Shown in pieces: positions 45,548 through 54,873 of a stretch of DNA of 64,000 nt (within the stretch, counting starts at the first letter, position 1; the number at the start of each line of letters is the position of its first letter). Source of the stretch: an uncultured Desulfobacter sp. (GTDB lineage: Bacteria; Desulfobacterota; Desulfobacteria; Desulfobacterales; Desulfobacteraceae). The stretch covers positions 2,860,501 through 2,924,500 of the forward strand of contig NZ_OY781882.1 in assembly GCF_963677125.1 (NCBI RefSeq). Reading direction: 5' to 3'. The position numbers and the translations under genes were made by a program. A model generated the notes under the pieces. That model worked only from the letters and a program-made list of their open reading frames with translations, did no database searches and was not told where the DNA came from.

Positions 45548-45668
45548 TTTTCGTCCGACTATGAGCCAAAAGCTCTTGTTTGGAATCTGCGGCGGATAAG
45601 AATCTTAATCCCCGGAATATTTAATATATGCCGAAGATTTTAATTTTTATCCGCCGTAAACTTAGACG
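45548..45668. repeat. Nested inverted repeat upstream of larA (family B-like)
   Basis: Outer arms TTTTCGTC and GACGAAAA enclose inner arms CGGCGGATAA and TTATCCGCCG, with further partial pairing. It lies between the iron-sulfur protein gene and larA, and may end the first transcript. Confidence 0.5.
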
Positions 45669-45749
45669 AAAACCCCATTATGAAAAAAAAAACCGAAACA
45701 GGTAACCTGAGACAAAATTTTTAAAAACAACTCCAGGAAGGAGAAAATA

Positions 45750-46997
45750 ATGGCAAAAGTACAGATACCGTATGGTAAGGAAAAAATTGATGTTGAAATT
45801 AATGATAGTAACCTGCAGGGCGTATATTTTCCAAACGACGTAGAAAAAAGAGAGTTTGCTGCTGAGTTTTCAAAAAATTTGGAAAACGCGAACTTTGCAG
45901 AGTTTATGGAAGGTGATGAGAGAGTCGTCTTCATCGTCAATGACGGAACTCGGCCTACACCTACGGCAAAAGTACTTAAGGTAATCTATGATGATATAAA
46001 AGATAAAGATATCTATTTTATCATCGCGACCGGTGCCCACAGAGCCCCCAATGATGAAGAGTTCGAATACATCTTTGGAAAAGAGATCTATGAGGACCTG
46101 AAAGAAAAAGACAGAATATGGTCCCATGATGCCAAAAACGATGAGATGGTCTATTTAGGCAAATCTTCAAACGGTACTGAGATGTACCTGAATAAAATTG
46201 TAGCCGAAGCCAAAAAAACCATCGTTATCGGTTCTGTGGAACCCCACTATTTTGCCGGCTATACCGGTGGCAGAAAAGGCTTCTTACCTGGCGTAGCATC
46301 CTATGAAACCATCACCCAGAACCACAAATTAGCCTTGAATAAAAGCGCAAAAGCCCTTGCATTAGACGGCAATCCAGTCCACGAAGACATGATGGATGCC
46401 ATGAATGTATTAAAAGAGATTAAAGTTTTCTCCATTATGACCATTTTGGATAAAGATCATAATGTATATGAGACCACATGCGGCGATCTTGTCGGCGCAT
46501 TTTATGATGCCATAGACAGTGCCAAAAAAGTATTCTGCGTTGACATCGAAGAAAAAACCGACATCGTTATCTCTGTGGCCCCCTATCCAATGGATATCGA
46601 CCTTTACCAGTCTCAAAAAGCGATAGACAATGGCAAGCTGGCCCTTAAAGAGGACGGCATATTGATCTTTGTATCACAGTGCAGAATGGGCATCGGCGGA
46701 AAAACATTCTTTGATTTGATGGCTTCTTGTGCGACTCCCCAGGAAGTTCTTGACAAAATCAAAGTTGAATACAAACTGGGTTATCATAAAGCCGGTAAAA
46801 TGGCTGAAATCAATACCTGGGCCCAGACATGGGGTGTAACGGAACTGCCGGAAGACGAAATCAAAGCAGTTCACATTAAACCTTTTGATAGTGTAGAAGC
46901 GGCTTTGGAAAAAGCATTTGAGCTAAAAGGCAAAGATGCCAAAGTAACCGTACTTCCGTTGGGCTCGCTTTCAGTGCCGAACATATTAAACCCATAG
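45750..46997 (+). CDS. larA: Nickel-dependent lactate racemase family protein (LarA)
   Basis: A 415-aa protein of the LarA/DUF2088 family. Residues equal to known LarA catalytic and pincer-cofactor ligands are present: Asp65 and Arg68 (NDGTRPT), His97 (ATGAHR), His166 (EPHYFAGY), Lys176 (GGRKGFLPG) and His192 (QNHK). LarA interconverts L- and D-lactate using a nickel-pincer nucleotide made by LarB, LarC and LarE, none of which is in the window. Other family members racemise malate or other 2-hydroxyacids. AGGAAGGAG precedes the ATG. It lies after the D-2-hydroxyacid dehydrogenase pair. Confidence 0.88.
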   Translation: MAKVQIPYGKEKIDVEINDSNLQGVYFPNDVEKREFAAEFSKNLENANFAEFMEGDERVVFIVNDGTRPTPTAKVLKVIYDDIKDKDIYFIIATGAHRAPNDEEFEYIFGKEIYEDLKEKDRIWSHDAKNDEMVYLGKSSNGTEMYLNKIVAEAKKTIVIGSVEPHYFAGYTGGRKGFLPGVASYETITQNHKLALNKSAKALALDGNPVHEDMMDAMNVLKEIKVFSIMTILDKDHNVYETTCGDLVGAFYDAIDSAKKVFCVDIEEKTDIVISVAPYPMDIDLYQSQKAIDNGKLALKEDGILIFVSQCRMGIGGKTFFDLMASCATPQEVLDKIKVEYKLGYHKAGKMAEINTWAQTWGVTELPEDEIKAVHIKPFDSVEAALEKAFELKGKDAKVTVLPLGSLSVPNILNP

Positions 46998-47022
46998 AAC
47001 ATAAATTTGATTTTTGAAAGCG

Positions 47023-47056
47023 ACGGCGGTGCATCTTAGGCACCGCCGTTTTTTTT
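47023..47056 (+). terminator. Intrinsic terminator of larA
   Basis: Perfect 10-bp arms ACGGCGGTGC / GCACCGCCGT around a 7-nt loop, followed by an 8-T run. It separates larA from the dha genes. Confidence 0.9.
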
Positions 47057-47188
47057 GCCTATCCATAACCTGAGCTGAATAGGTAAATATTCGAAATTAT
47101 CTGTCCATTACTTGAATATTGTGCCGGATCGTGTCAAAAAATAGTGTCCGAATATTTTCTTTTCGTTAAAAGCACCAAGGAAATCACA

Positions 47189-48256
47189 ATGAAAAAGCTA
47201 ATGAACGCCGCAGACAACGTCGTAAAAGAACAATTGGCCGGCATGGCCAAAGCACATCCTGAAATCAAAATTAACCTTGACCCGATGTATATATATCGGG
47301 CAGAAGCGCCCAATAAAAAGGTGGCTCTAATCTCAGGCGGCGGCTCCGGCCATGAACCTATGCACGGCGGTTTTGTGGGTATGGGTATGCTGGACGGTGC
47401 CTGCCCGGGACAGATTTTTACCTCCCCTACCCCCGATCAGATGTATGAATGCGCCAAAAGGGTAACCTCTCATAAAGGCGTTTTATTTTTGATGAAAAAC
47501 TACACCGGTGACGTCATGAACTTTGAAACAGCGGTTGAAATGGTTCATGGAGACGGGATTAAGGTGCAAACCATTTTGATTGACGATGATGTCGCAGTAA
47601 AAGACAGTCTGTATACTGCCGGACGCCGGGGTATGGGTACCACAGTATTGGTTGAAAAAATTGTGGGTGCCGCTGCAGAAGCAGGATTTAGTCTGAAACA
47701 GTGCGCAGACCTGGCCCGCAAGACCAGCCGAAACGGTCGATCTATAGGCGTGGCACTGACCTCCTGCACGGTGCCTGCTGCAGGCAGGCCCACCTTTGAC
47801 CTAGCGGATGATGAAATAGAGATGGGTATTGGTATTCATGGAGAACCCGGTACGAAACGAATGAAAATAAAAACGGTGAATGAAATCGCCGAATATATGG
47901 CACGTTCCATCATTGAGGACGGGGCATATACCCGCACCGTGCGCGAATGGGATGCCGAAAAAGGCGAATGGGAGGAAAAATCCTTAACCGACGAACCGCT
48001 CAAATCCGGCGATGATGTCATTGCCCTTGTCAACAGTATGGGCGGCACCCCCATATCCGAACTATATGCCGTGTACAGCAAACTGGCTGATGTTTGCGAA
48101 TCCAAAGGAATTAAAATTGTACGCAACCTCATCGGATCTTACATTACCTCCCTTGAAATGCAGGGCTGCGCCATCACGCTGCTCAAAACAGACCAAGAGA
48201 TCCTCAAATTTTGGGATGCGCCGGTGAAGACAGCAAGCCTGCGCTGGGGTGCATGA
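47189..48256 (+). CDS. dhaK: PEP-dependent dihydroxyacetone kinase, DhaK subunit
   Basis: A 355-aa substrate-binding subunit. LISGGGSGHEPMHGGFVG near residue 48 and the substrate-binding His217 in EMGIGIHGEPG are both present; that His forms a hemiaminal with dihydroxyacetone. The ATG at 47189 follows AAGGAA; the frame is open 15 codons further. It is followed at once by dhaL and the dhaM fusion. The substrate could also be another short ketose. Confidence 0.93.
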   Translation: MKKLMNAADNVVKEQLAGMAKAHPEIKINLDPMYIYRAEAPNKKVALISGGGSGHEPMHGGFVGMGMLDGACPGQIFTSPTPDQMYECAKRVTSHKGVLFLMKNYTGDVMNFETAVEMVHGDGIKVQTILIDDDVAVKDSLYTAGRRGMGTTVLVEKIVGAAAEAGFSLKQCADLARKTSRNGRSIGVALTSCTVPAAGRPTFDLADDEIEMGIGIHGEPGTKRMKIKTVNEIAEYMARSIIEDGAYTRTVREWDAEKGEWEEKSLTDEPLKSGDDVIALVNSMGGTPISELYAVYSKLADVCESKGIKIVRNLIGSYITSLEMQGCAITLLKTDQEILKFWDAPVKTASLRWGA

Positions 48257-48276
48257 AAATTCATAAAGAGGAAATA

Positions 48277-48909
48277 ATGACTGTCAGCAGACAACAAATT
48301 ATAGACTGGCTGGAAAAAGCCGCTAAGGCCATCCAGGACAACAAAGGCCATCTGACCCAGCTTGATGCAGCAATCGGTGATGCAGACCATGGAATTAATA
48401 TGGTTCGTGGATTCAAAAAAGTAGCGGAAAAACTGCCCACCATTGCAGACAAGGATATCGGCAATATCTTGAAAACAACAGGCATGACCCTGATTTCCAG
48501 TGTAGGCGGTGCCAGCGGACCGCTTTACGGTACTTTTTTCATGCGCGCCGCCACAGCCGGTAGCGGCAAAGAAGCCTTGGACGCCATTGATTTATGCGCC
48601 ATGTTCAAAGGAGGCGTGGACGGCATTGTCCAGCGCGGCCGTCCCAACCTGGGTGACAAAACTATGTTTGATGCCTGGGCTCCGGCGTTGGATGCCATGC
48701 AGGCCGCCCTGTCAAAGGGCAGCGATACCCTCACCATTGTAAAGGCCGGGGCATCAGCTATTGAACAGGGGATGAAAGACACAATTCCACTACAGGCCAG
48801 AAAAGGCCGGGCAAGTTACCTTGGCGAACGCAGTATTGGCCACCAGGATCCGGGGGCGACCTCTTCCTGCCTGATATTTAAAATGCTGCTTGAAGTTTTA
48901 GAGGCATAG
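48277..48909 (+). CDS. dhaL: Dihydroxyacetone kinase, ADP-binding DhaL subunit
   Basis: A 210-aa helical-barrel protein carrying the Mg-ADP site: DAAIGDADHGINMVRGF (three Asp residues) and ISSVGGASGPLYGTFF. The C-terminal DPGATSSCLIF is also typical. DhaL transfers phosphate from DhaM to the DhaK-bound substrate through tightly held ADP. GAGGAAAT precedes the ATG. Confidence 0.93.
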   Translation: MTVSRQQIIDWLEKAAKAIQDNKGHLTQLDAAIGDADHGINMVRGFKKVAEKLPTIADKDIGNILKTTGMTLISSVGGASGPLYGTFFMRAATAGSGKEALDAIDLCAMFKGGVDGIVQRGRPNLGDKTMFDAWAPALDAMQAALSKGSDTLTIVKAGASAIEQGMKDTIPLQARKGRASYLGERSIGHQDPGATSSCLIFKMLLEVLEA

Positions 48910-48930
48910 GTATCCAACAAAGGAAAACCC

Positions 48931-51459
48931 ATGGTTGGTTTAGTTTTTGTATCCCACAGCGCCAGGCTGGCTGAAGGCGTAAAAGAGATCGCGGAACAAA
49001 TGACCCAGGGCAAATGCATGATTGCAGTTGCCGGGGGCATTGACGACCCCCAAAATCCCTTTGGCACCGATCCAATCAAAGTGAAGACCGCCATTGAATC
49101 CGTTTACGGCAAAAACGGCGTACTGGTGATCATGGATTTAGGCAGTGCTCTGCTCAGTGCGGAAATGGCCCTGGAATTTCTTGAGCCTGAACAGGCTCAA
49201 AATGTTAAACTGTGTGCGGCCCCTCTTGTGGAAGGCGCTGTTGCTGCGGCAGTGCAAGCATCAATTGGCGCCAATCTCGCCGATGTTATGAACGAGGCCT
49301 TAAACGCCCTTAGGGCAAAGTTTGAACAGCTGGCCCAGGTAAACACCATGGCGCCGCCCCTTGCCCCGTCACGTTCTCCAGCAGTCCCCTTACCGGATCA
49401 AGAAGAGATTAAACTGACACTGACCATTCTTAACCGTAATGGTTTGCATGCCCGCCCAGCCGCCAATTTCGTTAAAGCCGCGGGCCTTTTCCAGGCAAAC
49501 ATCACAGTCGCAAAAGGCACTAAAATCGCCAATGCCAAAAGTATCAACCAGATGACCCTTTTGGATGCCGGCCAGGGAGATCAAATCGAAGTCAGGGCAT
49601 CCGGCCCCCAGGCGCGACAAGCGACAGAGCTCCTGAAAGTTCTGGCCGAAAACAAATTTAACGAGAAAGATGAAGAGCCCACCTTTGCAACGTTGGAAAC
49701 AGCAACAGGCCTTGCCGATACCCGGGAAAATGTCCAAGGCGCAATTGCAGGTATTCCGGTGTCTGCCGGCATTGCGGTTGGTCCTGTGGTCCATTACCGA
49801 TCCCGGTTTCCCGAAATTAAGACCAGACAAATTCAGGACCCCCCGTCGGAAATTAACAAACTTCAGGCAGCAATTTCCAAAGCAGGGAAAGACCTTGAGC
49901 AACTGAGAAACCAGGCAGCGCAAAAATTAGGTACCATAAAAGCGGCAATTTTTGATGCCCAGAAAATGTTTTTGAATGACCCGGCCCTGCTGGATGCAGT
50001 GCAGGATGCTATATTGACCCAGCAGTGCAATGCAGAATCGGCCTGGCAGAAATCCATAGATACCATGGCAAAAGAATACCGTAAACTTACAGACCCGTAC
50101 CTTCGTGAACAGGCAGTTGATCTCATTGATGTGGGCAGGCGTGTGCTAATACACCTTATCGGCCGGCGTCTGCCTCCTTTAGAGTTTGCGCAACCCGCTA
50201 TCCTGTTTGCAAAAGAGTTGACCCCGTCGGATACGGTTCAACTGAACCCGGATAATGTCCTGGCCATCTGCACAGCCCTGGGCGGTCAGACATCTCACAG
50301 CGCCATTGTTGCAAAAGCCCTGGGGATCCCCACGATTGTGGGGTTAGGCGATGACATACTCACATGGACTGAAAACAACATCATTGCCTTGGACGGCACC
50401 CAAGGACTGGTCTGGCCCCATCCCACCCAAAGCCAGTTGACGGAATTTCAAACACGGCGTGAGCGGTGGCAAACCCAACAGCAGCAGGCCAAGGCCCTTG
50501 CCCAGACACCTGCATCCACCATGGGTCGGAATCCTAAAACCATAAAAATTGCTGCCAACAGCGACGCCCATGACACTAAAACAATCCTGGATTACGGCGC
50601 CGAAGGTGTGGGATTGTTCAGAACGGAATTCCTGTTTTTAGGGCGGTTACAGGCGCCGTGTGAAACAGAACAACTGCAGACCTATACCCAGATGGCCAAT
50701 ATAATGCAGACCCGGCCCCTGGTGATTCGAACCCTGGACCTCGGTGCAGACAAAACTGTTCCCTACCTGAATATGGCCCCGGAAAACAATCCATTTCTTG
50801 GTTTAAGGGGCATTCGTTTCTGCCTGTCTAACATAGAAATTTTTAAAACCCAGTTGCGTGCCATCCTTAAAGCAAGCCCCGGTCACAACATCAAAATTAT
50901 GTTTCCTATGATCAGTACTCCGGAAGAGTTCTGTGAAGCCAAAGCAGTCCTGAATGACGTCAAACAAGAGTTGAAAACTGCCGGAACCCCTTTTGATGAA
51001 AATATGGAAGTCGGATTGATGATTGAAGTTCCGTCCGCTGTGGCCGTCGCAGACCAGTTGGCCGGAAGGGCAGATTTTTTCAGCATAGGGTCCAATGATC
51101 TGACCCAATATATTATGGGGGCGGACCGCGGGAACCGGAAGGTCAATCACCTGGTCAATGCCCTGAATCCGGCAGTGCTCCGAATGGTGGCCCAAACCGT
51201 CAGGGCAGCGCGCAAGGCCGGGATATGGGTGGGCATGTGCGGCGAACTGGCCGCAAATTCCCTGGCGGCACCGATACTCATTGGTTTGGGATTGGATGAA
51301 CTGAGCATGAATGCACCCAACATTCCCGACGTAAAAACCGCCATACGCCACTGCACCATGCACCATGCAAAAAAAATGGCCCAAACGGTCTTAACCCTTG
51401 AAACTGCGAAACAGGTCGAAGCGTACTTAAAATTGAACAAAGAAAAAAGTGTTAAATGA
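48931..51459 (+). CDS. dhaM: DhaM-HPr-Enzyme I fusion phosphotransferase
   Basis: An 842-aa cytoplasmic protein holding a whole phosphoryl relay. DhaM/EIIA-man-like domain (1-~135): phosphorylated His9 in VFVSHSARLAEG. HPr domain (~158-240): His173 in NGLHARPAANF and the Ser-loop AKSINQMTLL. Enzyme I (~255-835): His456 in GGQTSHSAIV and the complete PEP-binding C-terminus (GLFRTEFLF, SIGSNDLTQY, GMCGEL). E. coli DhaM carries only the N-terminal part of Enzyme I. Here the protein could take phosphate directly from PEP without separate ptsH and ptsI. AAAGGAAAA precedes the ATG. Confidence 0.92.
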   Translation: MVGLVFVSHSARLAEGVKEIAEQMTQGKCMIAVAGGIDDPQNPFGTDPIKVKTAIESVYGKNGVLVIMDLGSALLSAEMALEFLEPEQAQNVKLCAAPLVEGAVAAAVQASIGANLADVMNEALNALRAKFEQLAQVNTMAPPLAPSRSPAVPLPDQEEIKLTLTILNRNGLHARPAANFVKAAGLFQANITVAKGTKIANAKSINQMTLLDAGQGDQIEVRASGPQARQATELLKVLAENKFNEKDEEPTFATLETATGLADTRENVQGAIAGIPVSAGIAVGPVVHYRSRFPEIKTRQIQDPPSEINKLQAAISKAGKDLEQLRNQAAQKLGTIKAAIFDAQKMFLNDPALLDAVQDAILTQQCNAESAWQKSIDTMAKEYRKLTDPYLREQAVDLIDVGRRVLIHLIGRRLPPLEFAQPAILFAKELTPSDTVQLNPDNVLAICTALGGQTSHSAIVAKALGIPTIVGLGDDILTWTENNIIALDGTQGLVWPHPTQSQLTEFQTRRERWQTQQQQAKALAQTPASTMGRNPKTIKIAANSDAHDTKTILDYGAEGVGLFRTEFLFLGRLQAPCETEQLQTYTQMANIMQTRPLVIRTLDLGADKTVPYLNMAPENNPFLGLRGIRFCLSNIEIFKTQLRAILKASPGHNIKIMFPMISTPEEFCEAKAVLNDVKQELKTAGTPFDENMEVGLMIEVPSAVAVADQLAGRADFFSIGSNDLTQYIMGADRGNRKVNHLVNALNPAVLRMVAQTVRAARKAGIWVGMCGELAANSLAAPILIGLGLDELSMNAPNIPDVKTAIRHCTMHHAKKMAQTVLTLETAKQVEAYLKLNKEKSVK

Positions 51460-51531
51460 TAGATTGCATGGTATCATTGCGAACACCTGTTGTTACAAAT
51501 AATCAAGAAACAAACCTTTCAGGAGGAAAAC

Positions 51532-53808
51532 ATGTATCGTTTTTTATCTTTTATTTCAATTTTGATCCTCGTCCTTGGCGGTTGCGCTTCTGACCAGGAA
51601 AAAGCTGAGACCTATATCCGGGAAGGGAAAGCATATTTTGACAAGCAGGAATACACCAAGGCTGAAATACAGTTGAAAAACGCGGTCAGTCTGATACCGG
51701 ATTCAACCGAAGCATATCATCATCTGGCCCGAACCTATTTGAAAGAAAAAAAGGCCCGAGAAGCGTTCACTACATTTTTAAAGCTGGAGCAACTGGAACC
51801 GGACAATCTTGATAACAAACTCCAGCTGGCGTCGTTCTATTTTCTGGCCAAGAAATGGGCGCAAGCAGAAAAAAAAGTGACTCAAGTTCTTACTGCTGAT
51901 CCGGACAACATCAAAGGGCTCTATCTGCAGGCTGGCGTTCTGGGTGCCCAAAAAGAACCGTTGGAAACCCTATCGAACATATATAACCGTATTTTACGAC
52001 TTGATCCCCAACAAACCAAAGCCATGCTGATCCTTGCAAAAATCTACCTGACCCAAAAGGATTCTGCCAAAGCCGAAGCCATGCTGGGAAAAGCCCTTGA
52101 AACTGCCCCAGAGGACTTGAACATTAACCGGGCTGTATTCAGATACTACCTATCCCAAAAAGCCAATGATAAAGCCCGGGATGTCCTGGAAAACCTGGTA
52201 GCTCAAAAACCGGAGGCTGTTGAACCCAGGATCATGCTGGCCGACTTCCAGGCAAGCCAAAATGAAAGCACCCAGGCAGAGCAATCTTATTTAAAAGCAA
52301 TTGAACTGGCTCCGGACAATCCGTTGCCCTACATGCTCATTGCCCGGTTCTATAATGTCAATGATCAGCCGGACAAGGCAGAGGGCTTTATCAAAAAAGC
52401 GCTAGCCATCCATCCGGAACATGCCGGTTTAAAAACAGCGTATGCCGACTTTTATTTCCTTCACCAGGAATATGAAAAATCAGAAAAAACAATTGATGAG
52501 GTGCTGGCAAGTCGTCCTGACTTTCCCCAGGCAAAATTCATCAAAGCAAAGCTTTTGATATCTGATAAGAACTTGGATCAGGCCAAGGACATTCTCCTAT
52601 CTCTTTTGGAAGATGAGCCGGACTCAGCCCAGTACAATTTTTTAATGGGATCTGTGCTTCTGCAAGAGAAAAAAAAAGATCAGGCTATGGCATATATTGC
52701 CAAAACCCTTGAAAAGAACCCCTTGCATCTCAAAGCAAGAATCATTATGGCAGATATCTATTTCAAACAGACAGACTATCTTATGGCCGAATCTGAAATC
52801 GACAAGGCCTTAAAGCTGAGCCCTAAAAACTATGAAGCCCTTTTGCTGAAGGCAAATCTATACGCAGCCCAAAAGAAAACACAAAAGGCCCAGGCGGTTT
52901 ATGAATCGTTAATCCAGGACCATCCCGAGAATCCGGCAGCCCTGTTCAGGCTGGGCAATCTTTTTATCATGGACAAAAAACCTGACAAAGCTCTGGCGAT
53001 CTACGACAAAGCTATGGCCATTAATCCAAACCTTATGGATGTTTTTATCAACATGATCCGGCTTTACAGTGCAGAAAAAAAATATCAGACGGCACTTGAC
53101 AGGTGTGATACCCAGCTTGAAGCCCTGCAGCCTCCCTCGCCGGTTGTGGTCTCTATTATCCAGGGACTCAGGGGAAACCTTTTAATAGCCCTTAAAAAGC
53201 CGGATGCAGCCAAACAAGCCTTTGAGTTGTCCATCCAATCCAATCCCCAATTTACCCAATCCTACCTGGCCCTGGCCACAATCTACCACCAGGAAGAAAA
53301 TGATGAAAAAGAGCTCGAGACGTATAAAAACCTGCTAACCCAACGGCCTGAACAGATCGAACCCCATTTCCAGCTCGGAGTGTTTTACGAAAAAAGGGGT
53401 GAAAATGACAAGGCAAAGGCGCAATACGAAAAAGTTCTTGAGCTGAATCCGGAATACATTCCGGCCCTAAACAACCTGGCCTTTTTCTATGCCGAGCAGA
53501 ACATTGAGATGAACAAAGCCCTGGATATGGCCAGAAAGGCCAAGGAACTGAGTGGAGAAATCCCGGCCATCATGGATACCCTGGGCTGGATCTACTACAA
53601 AAAAGGACTCTATGATTCGGCCATTCAAGAATTTTCCAACTGCATTGAAAAAGAACCTGAGAATCCGATTTTCAACTTTCATTTAGGTCTGGCCCACAAC
53701 AAAAAGTGGGATTCCATCAATGCTAAAAAATACCTTAAAAAAGCACTTAAATTAAAAAAAGATTTTAAAGGAGCAAACGAGGCCCAAAAAATTCTTGAAC
53801 AAATTTGA
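51532..53808 (+). CDS. TPR-repeat lipoprotein
   Basis: A 758-aa protein. The signal peptide ends in a lipobox (LVLGGC), so the mature protein is anchored by its Cys, probably facing the periplasm. The rest is a long array of about 20 tetratricopeptide repeats (for example EAYHHLARTYLKEKKAREAF and PAALFRLGNLFIMDKKPDKAL). It resembles the TPR proteins of exopolysaccharide or PEP-CTERM loci, but no such locus is here. AGGAGG before the ATG at 51532 decides the start over an ATG 14 codons earlier. It probably scaffolds an envelope complex. Confidence 0.82.
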   Translation: MYRFLSFISILILVLGGCASDQEKAETYIREGKAYFDKQEYTKAEIQLKNAVSLIPDSTEAYHHLARTYLKEKKAREAFTTFLKLEQLEPDNLDNKLQLASFYFLAKKWAQAEKKVTQVLTADPDNIKGLYLQAGVLGAQKEPLETLSNIYNRILRLDPQQTKAMLILAKIYLTQKDSAKAEAMLGKALETAPEDLNINRAVFRYYLSQKANDKARDVLENLVAQKPEAVEPRIMLADFQASQNESTQAEQSYLKAIELAPDNPLPYMLIARFYNVNDQPDKAEGFIKKALAIHPEHAGLKTAYADFYFLHQEYEKSEKTIDEVLASRPDFPQAKFIKAKLLISDKNLDQAKDILLSLLEDEPDSAQYNFLMGSVLLQEKKKDQAMAYIAKTLEKNPLHLKARIIMADIYFKQTDYLMAESEIDKALKLSPKNYEALLLKANLYAAQKKTQKAQAVYESLIQDHPENPAALFRLGNLFIMDKKPDKALAIYDKAMAINPNLMDVFINMIRLYSAEKKYQTALDRCDTQLEALQPPSPVVVSIIQGLRGNLLIALKKPDAAKQAFELSIQSNPQFTQSYLALATIYHQEENDEKELETYKNLLTQRPEQIEPHFQLGVFYEKRGENDKAKAQYEKVLELNPEYIPALNNLAFFYAEQNIEMNKALDMARKAKELSGEIPAIMDTLGWIYYKKGLYDSAIQEFSNCIEKEPENPIFNFHLGLAHNKKWDSINAKKYLKKALKLKKDFKGANEAQKILEQI

Positions 53809-54334
53809 TGAACTCGTAATCAGCCGCCGCCTGGACTTTTTACGAGCCCCCAAATTTCTTATGGCTATTTGGCTATCCCAATGCCGCAAGAAAGAAACGG
53901 ATACGGCAGATCCTAAAATAAAATATATACGAACAAATTCGGAACAAAGATATCTGATATTCATTGAAACGGCACAGCAATGCATGACAATGAAAGGCGA
54001 TTCACGCCGCTTTCATTACCGGCGGACGACCCTTGCCAAAGCATCTTCGTATATATTGGAACCCCTGGCAGCAGGACTGTTGGATTGCCGGGGCCACACA
54101 CCCGATATTTTTAAAAATCGGCTTCATGTCTTGCACAGCCCAATAATTTTCTGAAATCATTTCCACCAGCAAATCTGGCACTGTTATTGCGATACTATTG
54201 ATATTTAAAAGCCCGTATACACGGCATTGACTGCTGCCGGGTGACAGCGGTCGGGGTATGAAGGACGATTCGGGCAAGGCCCGCCCCCAATATTCACATA
54301 TTAAGCGGTTTTACCCACGCTTGGGAGTAAAAAG
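53809..54334. other. 526-bp intergenic region upstream of the dksA-like gene
   Basis: No convincing gene. Overlapping open frames on both strands (119 and 91 codons) lack ribosome sites and family resemblance. The region includes a -24/-12 site (54176-54190), leaving a leader of about 130 nt before the dksA-like start. Confidence 0.5.
54176..54190 (+). promoter_or_regulatory. Candidate sigma-54 promoter of the dksA-like gene
   Basis: TGGCACTGTTATTGC: GG and GC are 10 nt apart, with TGGCAC and TTGC both in consensus form. It lies 145 nt upstream of the ATG. No activator gene is adjacent. Confidence 0.6.
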
Positions 54335-54724
54335 ATGACCACCGAAGTAATTGACAGACCCCATATCACCGATGAAGATCTTGACCGTTTTAAAAAAATA
54401 CTGAACACCGCCATGGGAGAATTGCTGGATCAGGCTCACTCCGCCGTGTCTGAACTGATACTTGAATGCACCCGGGATACGGAGATTATTGATTCCACGG
54501 CAAACGACATCAACCGCACCATGAACCTTCGCCTGCAAAGCCGCAAAAGCAGGCTGATCAAAAAAATCAAAGACGCGCTTAAAAGAATCGAGGATGGGAC
54601 TTATGGTTATTGTGACATTTGCGGCGAAGAGATCTCTCTTAAACGGCTTGAGGCCCGTCCTGTGACATCCAAGTGTATCGCGTGCAAGGAAGATCAGGAA
54701 CGAATAGAAGCCCTTGTGTCCTAA
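54335..54724 (+). CDS. dksA: DksA/TraR family zinc-finger protein
   Basis: A 129-aa protein. Coiled-coil region (~25-85) followed by a four-Cys zinc finger: CDICGEEISLKRLEARPVTSKCIACK with CxxC and CxxC. DksA enters the RNA polymerase secondary channel and works with ppGpp. The coiled-coil tip, normally DxxDxA, reads here EIIDSTA, so the first Asp and the key Ala differ (Glu and Thr by my alignment). Activity may therefore differ from classical DksA. GGGAG lies before the ATG. It is followed by a family B inverted repeat. Confidence 0.85.
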   Translation: MTTEVIDRPHITDEDLDRFKKILNTAMGELLDQAHSAVSELILECTRDTEIIDSTANDINRTMNLRLQSRKSRLIKKIKDALKRIEDGTYGYCDICGEEISLKRLEARPVTSKCIACKEDQERIEALVS

Positions 54725-54740
54725 TATACAACGCCCCCTT

Positions 54741-54796
54741 GTTTGAACGAAAAAATACCGCATGTAACGCATTAGTTGGAGACTTTTCGTTCAAAC
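54741..54796. repeat. Family B inverted repeat between convergent genes
   Basis: GTTTGAACGAAAA (54741-54753) and TTTTCGTTCAAAC (54784-54796) are exact reverse complements with a 30-nt spacer. It lies between the ends of the dksA-like (+) and NYN-domain (-) genes. This is the best-preserved copy of the family. Confidence 0.75.
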
Positions 54797-54873
54797 ATTA
54801 ATTCAGGCCCGGGATGTACGGTAAATCAAAAAATATTTCGCGCTTAATACCGATCCTGCAAACTTAAGCACCT

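Noticed and set aside
51532..53808. PEP-CTERM/exosortase system TPR protein
   Set aside because: The TPR lipoprotein resembles that group, but no exosortase, PEP-CTERM substrate or polysaccharide genes are nearby.
53795..54277. Open frames of 119 codons (+) and 91 codons (-) upstream of the dksA-like gene
   Set aside because: No ribosome site, no recognised family, and they overlap each other and the TPR gene end.
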